NCBI RefSeq assembly: GCF_900112025.1
Contig: NZ_FOKL01000007.1
Location: forward strand, 124,001-188,000
Length of the DNA: 64,000 bases
Source: Janthinobacterium sp. 344
Lineage (GTDB): Bacteria > Pseudomonadota > Gammaproteobacteria > Burkholderiales > Burkholderiaceae_D
Reading direction: 5' to 3'
Shown: positions 47,014 through 55,637 of the stretch, piece by piece
Layout: every line of letters begins with the position of its first letter
Position numbering within the stretch: position 1 is the first letter of the stretch
Notes under the pieces: model-generated
Seen by the model: only the letters and a program-made list of their open reading frames with translations
Databases searched by the model: none
What the model was told of the DNA's origin: nothing
Program-made: the position numbers and the translations under genes

Positions 47014-47093
47014 AAAACGTCCATGGCTGCGTTGCATTGCCTCGCCGTACTATCCGTACTGTCTTCGGCAATGCGCCTTGCCCTGAACGTTTT
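47014..47093. repeat. 80-bp imperfect palindrome after rlmB
   Basis: AAAACGT (47014) and ACGTTTT (to 47093) are the ends, with inner arms including CATTGCC and GGCAATG. It starts at the base after the rlmB stop codon. This looks like an intergenic repeat of the REP/ERIC kind and may also end the rlmB transcript. The rest of 47094-47327 holds only the palindrome at 47161 and a small GC hairpin near 47225-47243. Confidence 0.6.
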
Positions 47094-47160
47094 GAAAATA
47101 AGCGGGCAGGTACTTGGCGTGCCGTTTGCTTGATCTAGTGTTACCCCAAAAGCAAATCCT

Positions 47161-47187
47161 GGGGTCGTACCCTCAGGGTACGACCCC
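47161..47187. repeat. GGGGTCGTACCC palindrome
   Basis: Arms of 13 bp, GGGGTCGTACCCT (47161-47173) and AGGGTACGACCCC (47175-47187), around one base. Same family as 36637-36668. Confidence 0.8.
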
Positions 47188-47327
47188 GGCACTTTCACCG
47201 TTGGGTTGAGTGTCCTTGATCAGCCGCCGCCCTCGAGGCGGCGCTTGTTTATCTGCCTCTCCGGCAGCATGCCACCGAATACGCTACCATTTGCGTCTTG
47301 TCTCTTACCTATTCAGAAATCCGTCTT

Positions 47328-48077
47328 ATGTTCCACCACTTGCGCGAAGACATCAACAGCATCATCGAACGTGACCCCGCCGCCCGCAACGGCTGGGAGG
47401 TGCTGACCTGTTATCCGGGCTTGCACGCCATCGTCATGCACGGCTGGGCGCACTGGTGCTGGACGCGGCGCATGAAGTGGGTAGGGCGCTTCATTTCATA
47501 TATCGGCCGCATCATCACGGGCATCGAGATCCACCCGGGCGCCACCATCGGCCGCCGCGTCTTCATCGACCACGGCTTCGGCGTGGTGATCGGCGAGACG
47601 GCCGTCGTCGGCGACGACTGCACCATCTACCAGGGGGTCACGTTGGGCGGCACCTCGCTGCACAGCGGCAGTAAACGCCATCCCACGCTGGAGCGCGGCG
47701 TCATCGTCGGCGCCGGCGCGCAGGTGCTGGGCAACTTCACGGTGGGCGAGTACGCCAAGGTGGGCTCGAACGCGGTGCTGCTCAAACCCGTGCCGGCTGG
47801 CGGCACGGCCGTGGGCAACCCCGCGCACATCGTGCAAAAGGATGTCAACGCCCTGCGCGAAGGCAGCACCGCGCATCTGTTCGCCGCGTATGGCGTCACG
47901 CCGAACGGCGACGATCCCCTGTCGAAGGCCCTGCAGGGCCTGATCACGCACGCCGTGGCGCAGGAGCAGCGCATCGAAACCATCCTCGCCACCCTGAAGG
48001 CGGCGGGCATTTGCTGCCAGGCCGTGCCTGAATGTGATAAATTTGATTCCGAGCAAATGAACAAACTGGTCGATTAA
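47328..48077 (+). CDS. cysE: Serine O-acetyltransferase CysE
   Basis: 249 residues from 'MFHHLREDINSIIERDPAAR', the normal start; an in-frame TTG 30 bases earlier is less likely. The helical N-terminal part is followed by left-handed beta-helix hexapeptides ('GIEIHPGATIGRRVFIDHGF…'), with catalytic His in 'IDHGFGVVIGETAVVGDD'. It makes O-acetylserine, the precursor of cysteine. It stands alone; no cysK is nearby. Confidence 0.96.
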   Translation: MFHHLREDINSIIERDPAARNGWEVLTCYPGLHAIVMHGWAHWCWTRRMKWVGRFISYIGRIITGIEIHPGATIGRRVFIDHGFGVVIGETAVVGDDCTIYQGVTLGGTSLHSGSKRHPTLERGVIVGAGAQVLGNFTVGEYAKVGSNAVLLKPVPAGGTAVGNPAHIVQKDVNALREGSTAHLFAAYGVTPNGDDPLSKALQGLITHAVAQEQRIETILATLKAAGICCQAVPECDKFDSEQMNKLVD

Positions 48078-48087
48078 GGATTTATGC

Positions 48088-48786
48088 ATGAATACTGATG
48101 TGACGGCAGCTGATAAAAGCAGCGACAATCCCAATCTGCTCGACCCCTTCGAGATCCGCGTGCTGGCCGTGCTGGCCGAAAAGGAAGCGCTGACGCCGGA
48201 CAGCTATCCGCTCTCCCTGAACGCCCTGACGAACGGCTGCAACCAGCTCTCCAGCCGCGACCCCGTCATGGCCCTCTCCGAGGAAACCGTGTACGACGTG
48301 CTGCAGCGACTGATGCAGCGCAAGTTCGTCAACGGCATCACGCAGGCGGGCGCGCGGGTCGCCAAGTACGAGCACCGCATGCGCATCAAATGGTCGCTCG
48401 AGCAGGACAAGCTGGCCATCCTGACGATCCTGATGCTGCGCGGCCTGCAGACGGCGGGCGAAATCCGCAGCCGCAGCGGCAGGGTGCATGACTTCAAGTC
48501 CGTGGCGGAAGTGGAAGCGGGCCTGCAATTTCTGATCGACAAATATCCGCCGCTGGTGGCCAAGCTGGCCGTCGCGCCCGGCGCCAAGGAACCGCGTTAC
48601 GGCCACTTGCTGGGCGGCGAGGAAGCGCTGGCGCAGAGCGAGACGGCGGCAGGTTACGCTGGTGCCGTCAGCGCGCCGCAGCAGGGCAGCCGGGTGGCCC
48701 AGCTGGAACAGGAAGTGCTGCAATTGCGCAGCGATTTCGACGGCCTGGCGGCGCAGTTCGAGGCGTTCCGCAGGCAATTCGAGTAA
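48088..48786 (+). CDS. YceH family protein (DUF480)
   Basis: 232 residues. 'LDPFEIRVLAVLAEKEALTPDSYPLSLNAL' is the DUF480 opening, followed by tandem winged-helix-like units and a C-terminal coiled coil ('VAQLEQEVLQLRSDFDGL'). The biochemical role of YceH is not established. It starts 10 bp after cysE and 14 bp before the DUF2199 gene, so the three may share a transcript. Confidence 0.93.
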   Translation: MNTDVTAADKSSDNPNLLDPFEIRVLAVLAEKEALTPDSYPLSLNALTNGCNQLSSRDPVMALSEETVYDVLQRLMQRKFVNGITQAGARVAKYEHRMRIKWSLEQDKLAILTILMLRGLQTAGEIRSRSGRVHDFKSVAEVEAGLQFLIDKYPPLVAKLAVAPGAKEPRYGHLLGGEEALAQSETAAGYAGAVSAPQQGSRVAQLEQEVLQLRSDFDGLAAQFEAFRRQFE

Positions 48787-48800
48787 GGCGTCCTTCGCGC

Positions 48801-49307
48801 GTGACATTTTCCTTCCTGTGCCGTAGCTGCGGCGAAACCCACACGGGCATGCCCAGCTTCGGCGCCGATGCGCCGTGGCTGTATGAACAGATGACGCCGG
48901 CCGAACAGGCGGCGCGCTGCCAGCACGACAGCGATGCCTGCATCGTCGACGAAGAATACTGCTTCGTGCGCGCCACCATCGACATCCCCGTGCATGGCGC
49001 GGCTGAGCCGTTCAGCTGGGGCGTGTGGGTATCCCTGGGCGGCGACAGCTTCGACGCCTGGGATGCCTGCTTCCACGATGCCAAACGGGCCCACATCGGC
49101 CCCTTCTTCGGCTGGCTCAGCACGCGTCTGCCTGCCTATCCCGACACCCTGAACCTGAAAACCCGCGTGCACCTGCGCGACGACGGCCTGCGTCCATCCA
49201 TCGAGCTCGAGCCGACGGACCACCCGCTGGCCGTGGAGCAGCGCGAGGGCATCTCGGCCGACAGAGTGGCCGAGCTGTATGCGCGGCTGGTGCATGGCGG
49301 CCAGTGA
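48801..49307 (+). CDS. DUF2199 family protein
   Basis: 168 residues from a GTG start. 'FLCRSCGETHTGMPSFGADAP' contains the family Cys-x2-Cys motif, which may bind zinc; later 'FSWGVWVSLGGDSF' and 'LKTRVHLRDDGLRPSIELEP' also fit DUF2199. Function unknown. It follows the YceH gene closely. Confidence 0.9.
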   Translation: MTFSFLCRSCGETHTGMPSFGADAPWLYEQMTPAEQAARCQHDSDACIVDEEYCFVRATIDIPVHGAAEPFSWGVWVSLGGDSFDAWDACFHDAKRAHIGPFFGWLSTRLPAYPDTLNLKTRVHLRDDGLRPSIELEPTDHPLAVEQREGISADRVAELYARLVHGGQ

Positions 49308-49359
49308 CTGCGCCAGTTCTTGTGCAAGTGTCCCCATGATTTCGCGGGACCGGCAAACA

Positions 49360-50508
49360 TCAGGCGCCCCGCACCATCCGCACGCTGTTGCGGCCCTCGC
49401 GCTTGGATGCGTACAAGGCGGCGTCGCCCAGTTCGAGCAGCGCGGATAAACTGGCCGGTGGCCGTTCGAACAGCGTGCCGCCCACGCTCAGCGTCACCGC
49501 CTTGGGCGTGGCAAACGCCTGTTGCGCCATCTGGCCGAACATGCCGCGCAAGGCATTACCCAGCGTCACCACGCTTTCGCTGCTGGCGCCGCGCAGCAAA
49601 ATCACGAATTCATCCCCACCCAGCCTGGCGGCGACGGCGCCCTGCGGCAGCGTATTGCAGATCATTTCGCTGAGGGCCACCAGCAGTTTGTCGCCGGCGC
49701 TGTGGCCGTGCAAGTCATTGACCTGCTTGAAGTTGTCGATATCGATCAGCAGCAGGGCGCCGGGGTTGTGCGGCGAGGCCTGTTCCAGGAGCCCGGGGGC
49801 GCGCTGCTCCAGGGCGCGGCGGTTGTACAGGGCGGTGAGCGGATCGCGCGCGGCCAGCTGCTCGATGCGTTCCTCGCGGCGGTGGCGTTCCGTGCCCGTC
49901 ATGGACAAGGCAATCAGCATGATCGCCATGGCGCCTTCCACCAGTGAAATCTGGATCACTTCGCCACGGAAGGAGGCCAGGTCGACGAAGGTATCGAGTG
50001 CAACGATGGAGGCGGCCTTGGCGCAGTAGAAGAGGCCATGCAGCAGCAGGACATAGCGTAGCTGCACGGCGCCCACGCTGAGGGAAACGCCATGCGGGCG
50101 CAGCAGGAAGCTGGCGTGCAGGCTGATGCCGCCGATGAGCAATGATTGCGTGACGAACATTAGCTTGGACCACCAGGGGCCGCCCGGCAGCAGCAGCATG
50201 GCCAGCCAGACGAGGGCAAGCAGAGTCCACGCGCGCGACAATCGCATGTCCGTGAATCTGGCGACGCCTGCCAGGAACAGCCAGTGCGCGCCGATCAGCA
50301 AGCCATTGGCAAACCAGATTCCGATCAGTAAAAAGCCGCTGCTGCGCAGCAGGGCCAGCACGCAGCCGACGGTGATGACGGCAAACCCTGCGCTCCAGAG
50401 CAGCAGCGATTGCTCGCGCACGCTGCGCCATTCCACTGCCAGGTACAGCGCGGCGGCGGCCGCCAGGGCGGTCGTGAGGATGAGGATGGTGGAAGGATCG
50501 AGTGCCAT
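49360..50508 (-). CDS. Membrane-bound diguanylate cyclase
   Basis: 382 residues. Seven or so hydrophobic helices (about 5-205) form an unrecognised membrane sensor; a GGDEF domain follows with the intact active motif GGDEF at 297-301. No RxxD inhibitory site precedes it, so product inhibition is probably absent. It would make cyclic di-GMP. It is on the same strand as, but 345 bp beyond, the type I secretion operon, whose adhesin class is often controlled by c-di-GMP. Confidence 0.92.
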   Translation of the reverse strand: MALDPSTILILTTALAAAAALYLAVEWRSVREQSLLLWSAGFAVITVGCVLALLRSSGFLLIGIWFANGLLIGAHWLFLAGVARFTDMRLSRAWTLLALVWLAMLLLPGGPWWSKLMFVTQSLLIGGISLHASFLLRPHGVSLSVGAVQLRYVLLLHGLFYCAKAASIVALDTFVDLASFRGEVIQISLVEGAMAIMLIALSMTGTERHRREERIEQLAARDPLTALYNRRALEQRAPGLLEQASPHNPGALLLIDIDNFKQVNDLHGHSAGDKLLVALSEMICNTLPQGAVAARLGGDEFVILLRGASSESVVTLGNALRGMFGQMAQQAFATPKAVTLSVGGTLFERPPASLSALLELGDAALYASKREGRNSVRMVRGA

Positions 50509-50853
50509 GCGTCAGGAGGGGCGTGAGATTGCCCGGATTAGCAGATTGAACAGAGGGGCGCTATTTTAGCGCTCTCCAGGACAAGTGTAGCCCATCTTTG
50601 TTGACTGCAAGTATCAAGCTGGGGCCGGCGGATCACCCGCCGGGCGTGACGCAGTGCGCTGCTGGGCACGCTGCCCGCTGAAATGCATCATGATGTCGAT
50701 GCGCCGGCGGCGGCGTGGCAGTTTGTCGAGGCCAGGGGGCGCACGCATCAAGGCGGTACGGACGGGGCGCGCATGCCGCCTGCGCCCAAGCCGGCCGCGC
50801 ACGCCAGGCGCCGCCGTTTTCACCGCATGGCGCTCGCCGGGGACGACGCGCCG
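50509..50853. other. Intergenic region without a supported gene
   Basis: 345 bp between hlyD and the cyclase. Short Arg/Pro-rich frames are present but look like by-products of high GC. A CCGGCGG/CCGCCGG hairpin near 50625-50643 could end the secretion operon transcript, though it lacks a T run. Confidence 0.5.
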
Positions 50854-52023
50854 TCACCGCTCCCCCAGCGACTCCGAAAATGTCTTGGTGATCGGTTTCG
50901 TCAGATAGCGCAAGACCGTCTTGCGCCCCGTGTTGATTTCCACGGTGGCCGTCATGCCGGGCTGGATCAGGATCGGCTCGCCGTTCTTGCCAACCAGGTT
51001 GCGTCCGCTGGTCTTGATCTGCACGCGGTAGTACGGCTGTTCGTTGCCCTTGTTGTCTTCACTTAAGGTGTCGGCGCTGATGTAGCTGACCGTGCCGCGC
51101 AGGCGGCCGTAGATGCCGTAGTCGTAGGCGTCCAGTTTCACGGCCGTGGGCAGGCCCGGCTTGATGAAGGCGATGTCGGCCGGTTTGACTTTCGCCTCGA
51201 TGATCAGGTCATCGTCCGTGGGCACGATCTGCAGGATTTCCTCGCCCGGCTTGGCCACGCCGCCCAGGGTGGTGAGGCGCACGTTGCGCACGATGCCGTC
51301 CGTGGGCGCGTAGATGTCCGTCGAACCGAGCTGCTCCTTGCGCTGCGTCACCGTCTGCAGCACGCCGGCCAGGTCTTCCTGGGCTTTCACCAGGTCCGTC
51401 TGGCTGTCCTGCAGGTATTTGTTGCGCCGGTTCGTGATCTGCGCCTGGATGTCGACCACTTGCCGGCGCAGTTTCAGCACCTCGGCGCGGCTCACATCGC
51501 CCGTCTCCAGCAGCGGCAAATTCATTTCCAGCTCTTCCTTGATCAGCTTCATGGCGCTGTCCAGCGCGCCCACTTCCGCCTGCACGGCGCCCTGGCGCTT
51601 GGTGAACAGCGTCATCTGGTTGGCGCGGAACTCGGGAAAGGCCTGCAGTTCGGGCGGGAATGTCGGCGTGCCGCCAAACACCTCCGCCTGCAGGCGCGCC
51701 ACGGTCGCCTTCAAGCCCGCCGCCTTGGCCGTGCTTTCCAGGTAGCTCGTTTCGGCGCGCGTGCGGTCGAAGCGCGCCAGCAGTTCGCCTTTTTTCACGA
51801 CGCTGCCTTCATGCACGCGCAACTCGCTGAGCACGCCGCCGTCGGCCACCTGGATGATCTGGTTGCGCGAACTGGCGATCACCTGGCCATTGGCGCGCGT
51901 CACCTGGTCCAGCTCCGCCCACGAGGCCCAGGCGATGACGCCCGCCAGCGCCGCCGTGCAGCTCCAGATCAGCACCCGGCCCCGTTTCGCTTCCTCTTTC
52001 GCTTCGACTTTGGCGAGCTTCAT
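50854..52023 (-). CDS. HlyD-type adaptor of type I secretion (LapC-like)
   Basis: 389 residues: short cytoplasmic start, one membrane helix ('VLIWSCTAALAGVIAWASWAEL'), a lipoyl/barrel-sandwich half ('IIQVADGGVLSELRVHEGSVV'), a long alpha-helical hairpin (about 95-230), and the beta domain. It links the inner-membrane ABC exporter to the outer-membrane TolC-like protein. Its start overlaps the exporter stop (ATGA). Confidence 0.94.
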   Translation of the reverse strand: MKLAKVEAKEEAKRGRVLIWSCTAALAGVIAWASWAELDQVTRANGQVIASSRNQIIQVADGGVLSELRVHEGSVVKKGELLARFDRTRAETSYLESTAKAAGLKATVARLQAEVFGGTPTFPPELQAFPEFRANQMTLFTKRQGAVQAEVGALDSAMKLIKEELEMNLPLLETGDVSRAEVLKLRRQVVDIQAQITNRRNKYLQDSQTDLVKAQEDLAGVLQTVTQRKEQLGSTDIYAPTDGIVRNVRLTTLGGVAKPGEEILQIVPTDDDLIIEAKVKPADIAFIKPGLPTAVKLDAYDYGIYGRLRGTVSYISADTLSEDNKGNEQPYYRVQIKTSGRNLVGKNGEPILIQPGMTATVEINTGRKTVLRYLTKPITKTFSESLGER

Positions 52024-54170
52024 GCGACGGCTCCCTGCGCCACGGGCGCGGAGGCCGGCTGCGGTGCCGGGACCGGTGTCGGCACGGCCTGCGGCTTGCC
52101 CGACAGCTTGGCCAGCACGGCATCGCGCGGTCCGTCGAGCAGCACGCGGCCCGCCTGCAGCACCACCAGGCGGTCGAGCAGGGGCAGCAGGGCGTTCTTG
52201 TGCGTGGTGGCGACCATGGTCACGCCTTCGGCCGCCAGTTCGCCCAAGAGAGCCACGATGCGCGACTCCGTCTTCGCATCCATGGCGCCCGTCGGTTCAT
52301 CGAGCAGCCAGATGCGCGGCTTGGCCAGCAGCAGGCGCGTGACGGCGATCAGCTGGCGCTGGCCGCCCGAGACACCGCGTCCGCCCTCGGTGATGGCCAG
52401 CGCCAGTCCCCGCGGCTGGCCCAGTATCAGCTCGATCAGGCCCGTGCGTTTGGCCGCCGCGAGGATCGCTTCCTCGCCCGGATCGGCCAGGCCCAGCAGC
52501 AGGTTGTCGCGCAGGCTGCCGCTGAACAGCCGCGTTTCCTGCGGCAGGTAGCCGACCATTTCGCGCACCACGGGCGGCGCCAGCAGGGCCACGTCGACGT
52601 CGCCCAGGTACACCTTGCCCTCGGCCGGCTGGTACAGGCCCGACGCCAGTTTCAGCAGGGTGCTCTTGCCCGAGCCGATGGCGCCCACCAGGCCCACCCG
52701 TTCGCCGGGCCGGAAGGCGAGGTTTTCCACTTCCAGCGCCACTTTCTGCGCGCCGCCATACGTAAAGCGGATGCGTTCGAAGCGCAGGCCCGTATCGAGG
52801 CTGCGCGGCGTCAGCGCGAACTGGGCGTTATCGGCCTCGTTGGGCAGGCTGATGACTTGTTCCAGGCCGTCGATCGAGGCGCGCGCATGCGCCCACTGCA
52901 CCATCACGGCGGGCAGCTGCACGATGGGCATCAGGGCGCGGTTGCTGATGATGGTGCAGGCCATCAGGGCGCCCATGGTCATCTGGTTTTCCGCCACGAA
53001 CCAGGCGCCCATGGAGATCAGCGCCACGTTGGTCAGCTGCTGGAAGGCGGCCGTGATGTTCTGCGACAGGGCCGCGTAGTCGCGGATATTCTGTTCCGCG
53101 TGGCTGGTCTCGGCCACCAGCTCGGCCCAGCGCGCCTGCATCATCCATTCGGCGCTGCTGCCCTTGAGGGTTTCCACGCCATCGACGGCTTCGACCAGCA
53201 AGCCCGCCTTGCGGTTGCTGGCATTGAGGTTCTTGCGCGTGTGCGCCTGGATGGCGCGCTGGAACATCAGTCCGCACACCAGGGCCAGCGGCAGGGCCAC
53301 CAGCGGCACCACCACCAGCCAGCCGCCGATGATGGTGATCATGGCCAGGAAGATCAGCGCGAAGGGCACGTCCGTCAGCACGAACAGGGACGTCGAGGTG
53401 AGCACGCCGCGCACCATTTCAAAGCCTTTCACCTGCGCCGCCAGGGTGCCGACGGAGGCGGGACGCGCTTCCATGCGGATGCCCAGCATGCGCTGGAAAA
53501 ACCATTCGGACAGTTCATGGTCGACATCGTTGCACGAGTGGTCGACGATGCGGCTGCGCACCTGCTTGAGGATGAATTCCAGGCCGATCGACAGGGCCAC
53601 GCCCACCACCAGCACCCACAAGGTGCTGAAGCTCTGGTTGGGAATCACGCGGTCGTACACCTGCATGGAAAACAGCGAGGTGGCCATGGTCAGCAGCGTC
53701 ACCAGGGCGGTGGCCAGCACGGCGTCGACAAACACGCTTTTCTTCAGCCACAGCGCGTCGCGCACCAGGCCCAGGGCGCCGGGGCGCGCCGCGCTCTTTT
53801 CGGGGCGGCGCGGCAGTCCCACGCAGGCCAGGCCGGCCAGCGAGGCCAGTTGCAGGGCGCGCCCATCGATGCCTTCGCCGCGCCAGGCACCGTCCGCGCC
53901 GCGCGACTGCAGCAAGCCCCAGCCCGTGCTGGCGCTGTAGACGGCGAACGGCAATTCGCCCGGCGTCGGTTCGTGCAGCGGGCGCGCCGTGCCTTCCAGC
54001 CCGGCCGCCTGCCACACCGTGGTGAGGACGCTGACGGGCGCGCCGTTGTCGTCGATGTCTTCCAGCTGGCGCTGCAAATCGGCCAGGCGGGCGCCAGCCA
54101 GGTGCTGGCCCGTCAGCCGCGCGGCGCGGTCGATAAGGGTCAGCAAGCCGTGTTTGATGGAGGTATCCAT
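52020..54170 (-). CDS. Type I secretion ABC exporter (LapB/LssB-like)
   Basis: 716 residues from the ATG at 54170, preceded directly by AGGAGAGC; the longer open frame upstream is not coding. An N-terminal C39-peptidase-like domain without the catalytic Cys (about 1-135) is followed by a six-helix membrane domain (about 150-440) and a nucleotide-binding domain with Walker A GAIGSGKST (496-504) and signature 'GRGVSGGQRQLIAV'. The degenerate C39 domain is the mark of exporters for large RTX-like adhesins. Its substrate is almost certainly the giant protein encoded upstream. Confidence 0.94.
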   Translation of the reverse strand: MDTSIKHGLLTLIDRAARLTGQHLAGARLADLQRQLEDIDDNGAPVSVLTTVWQAAGLEGTARPLHEPTPGELPFAVYSASTGWGLLQSRGADGAWRGEGIDGRALQLASLAGLACVGLPRRPEKSAARPGALGLVRDALWLKKSVFVDAVLATALVTLLTMATSLFSMQVYDRVIPNQSFSTLWVLVVGVALSIGLEFILKQVRSRIVDHSCNDVDHELSEWFFQRMLGIRMEARPASVGTLAAQVKGFEMVRGVLTSTSLFVLTDVPFALIFLAMITIIGGWLVVVPLVALPLALVCGLMFQRAIQAHTRKNLNASNRKAGLLVEAVDGVETLKGSSAEWMMQARWAELVAETSHAEQNIRDYAALSQNITAAFQQLTNVALISMGAWFVAENQMTMGALMACTIISNRALMPIVQLPAVMVQWAHARASIDGLEQVISLPNEADNAQFALTPRSLDTGLRFERIRFTYGGAQKVALEVENLAFRPGERVGLVGAIGSGKSTLLKLASGLYQPAEGKVYLGDVDVALLAPPVVREMVGYLPQETRLFSGSLRDNLLLGLADPGEEAILAAAKRTGLIELILGQPRGLALAITEGGRGVSGGQRQLIAVTRLLLAKPRIWLLDEPTGAMDAKTESRIVALLGELAAEGVTMVATTHKNALLPLLDRLVVLQAGRVLLDGPRDAVLAKLSGKPQAVPTPVPAPQPASAPVAQGAVA

Positions 54171-54198
54171 GCTCTCTCCTGTCGCTATTCTGTGGCGC

Positions 54199-55515
54199 TC
54201 AATGTGCGCGCATCGGTGAAGCGGGCGCCGTGCGCCCGGCCAGGGTGCCCGTCTGCGCGGCCAGGCGCAGGCTGGCGGCGATGGCTTGCGCGCGCGTGTC
54301 TTCCAGCGTGAATTGCGCCTGGGTGGCTTCGCGCACGGCGTTGAGCACATCGTTCCAGCTCTTGCGCCCGATGACGTACTGGCGCGCATACGATTCGAAC
54401 ACCTGCGTCGAGGTGGTGCTGGCCTCGCCCGCGTTGCCCAGGCGCTGGCGGCTCGCCTCGGCCTCGTTCCAGTCCAGGGTGAAACGCTCGCGCACCTCGC
54501 GTTCGGCCGCGTCGTGCGCGGCGCGCGCGCCTTCGCGCTTGGCGACGGCCGCATCCACGCCAGCCTTGGCGGACAGGCCGGCGCCCGGCTGCGCCTGCAG
54601 CACCAGCATGGCGCGCGTGCGGTTGTCGGCGTTGATGCCGCCCGTGGGTTTTTCCACGCGCAGCAGCACCTTCGGCATGTAGGCCGAACGCTGCAGCGTG
54701 ATGTCGGAGTCGGCCGCCTGCGCCTCGAAATCGAGGCGCTGCAGGGTGGGGGAGTAGGCGATGGCCAGGGGCATGACGCGCTCCAGGCTGGCGTCGGGCA
54801 GCGGTTCGCCCACGCCGATGCCGGTGTTGCTGACCAGCCGCACGGGCTTGCCGGCCAGCTGCGACAGCTGCGCCAGCGCGTTCTCCAGGGCCTGGCGCGC
54901 ATTCGACACGTCGTTGGCCGCCTGGTAGGCGCGCGATTCGGCCAGGCGCTGGTCCGTTTGCGAGCTGACCGACTGCAGCACGCGGCGCTGGATCATCTGC
55001 AGCAGGCGCTGGTGTTCGGCCAGGCCCTCTTCGGCAGAGCGCGCGCGGGCCGCCTGGCGCAGCGCTTCCGTGTAGGCGGCGATGACGCGCAAGGACAGGT
55101 TCAGGCGTTCTTCCTCGATGGCCGCGCCGGCCGCGTCGAGCCGGCTGCCCGCCGCGTCGATGCCGGCGTCGATGCGCCCGCCGCTCCACAGGGGCTGGTC
55201 GATGCGCACCACGCCGCCTGTTTCCTGCGAACCGGTGGGGACTTCCGCCGACAGGCTGGGGAAGCGCTGCCATTGCGCGCCATCGAGGTCGGCCCGCGCG
55301 GCCGCTTGCGCCGAGCGCTTGCCGGCGATGGTGGGATGGCTTTGCAGCGCCTGCTGCAAGACCTGGTCGAAGCTCCAGGCGGTGGCGCTCTGGGCGCCGG
55401 CAATTGGGGTCACGCTTGCCATGGCCACGGCCGCCAGTACGGCCGCGAGGCAGGGCAGGATGCCGGGCCAGGAGCGCCGGGCAGCTTGCGATACTGGATA
55501 ACTGCGTAATCTCAT
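54199..55515 (-). CDS. TolC-family outer membrane protein of type I secretion
   Basis: 438 residues with a probable signal peptide (about 1-43, '…TPIAGAQSATAWSFDQVLQQAL'). Two internal repeats of long helices and beta strands fit TolC/LapE channels ('IDQPLWSGGRIDAGIDAAGS', 'FESYARQYVIGRKSWNDVLN'). It completes the tripartite exporter. It lies 28 bp before the exporter gene and 122 bp after the giant gene. Confidence 0.92.
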   Translation of the reverse strand: MRLRSYPVSQAARRSWPGILPCLAAVLAAVAMASVTPIAGAQSATAWSFDQVLQQALQSHPTIAGKRSAQAAARADLDGAQWQRFPSLSAEVPTGSQETGGVVRIDQPLWSGGRIDAGIDAAGSRLDAAGAAIEEERLNLSLRVIAAYTEALRQAARARSAEEGLAEHQRLLQMIQRRVLQSVSSQTDQRLAESRAYQAANDVSNARQALENALAQLSQLAGKPVRLVSNTGIGVGEPLPDASLERVMPLAIAYSPTLQRLDFEAQAADSDITLQRSAYMPKVLLRVEKPTGGINADNRTRAMLVLQAQPGAGLSAKAGVDAAVAKREGARAAHDAAEREVRERFTLDWNEAEASRQRLGNAGEASTTSTQVFESYARQYVIGRKSWNDVLNAVREATQAQFTLEDTRAQAIAASLRLAAQTGTLAGRTAPASPMRAH

Positions 55516-55570
55516 CCCGTGTTTTTCCGGCCACGCGGCCTGAAGGTCTTCGTGGGTGTCGCTGGAACCG

Positions 55571-55603
55571 CAGGGGCGCGGCGCGATGGCGTGCGCGCCC
55601 CTG
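55571..55603 (-). promoter_or_regulatory. Hairpin between the giant gene and the tolC-like gene
   Basis: CAGGGGCGCG (55571-55580) pairs exactly with CGCGCCCCTG (55594-55603). No T run follows. It may reduce read-through, so that the substrate is made in excess over the exporter. Confidence 0.5.
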
Positions 55604-55637
55604 TGGCCATGCCGCTTACTGTTCCATGCTCAGCGCC

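Noticed and set aside
50614-50857. Short Arg/Pro-rich frames between hlyD and the cyclase
   Set aside because: No ribosome site, low-complexity composition, and mutual overlap in different frames.
54171-54902. Upstream extension of the ABC exporter frame
   Set aside because: It lies inside the tolC-like gene in another frame and lacks family features; the ATG at 54170 has an excellent ribosome site.
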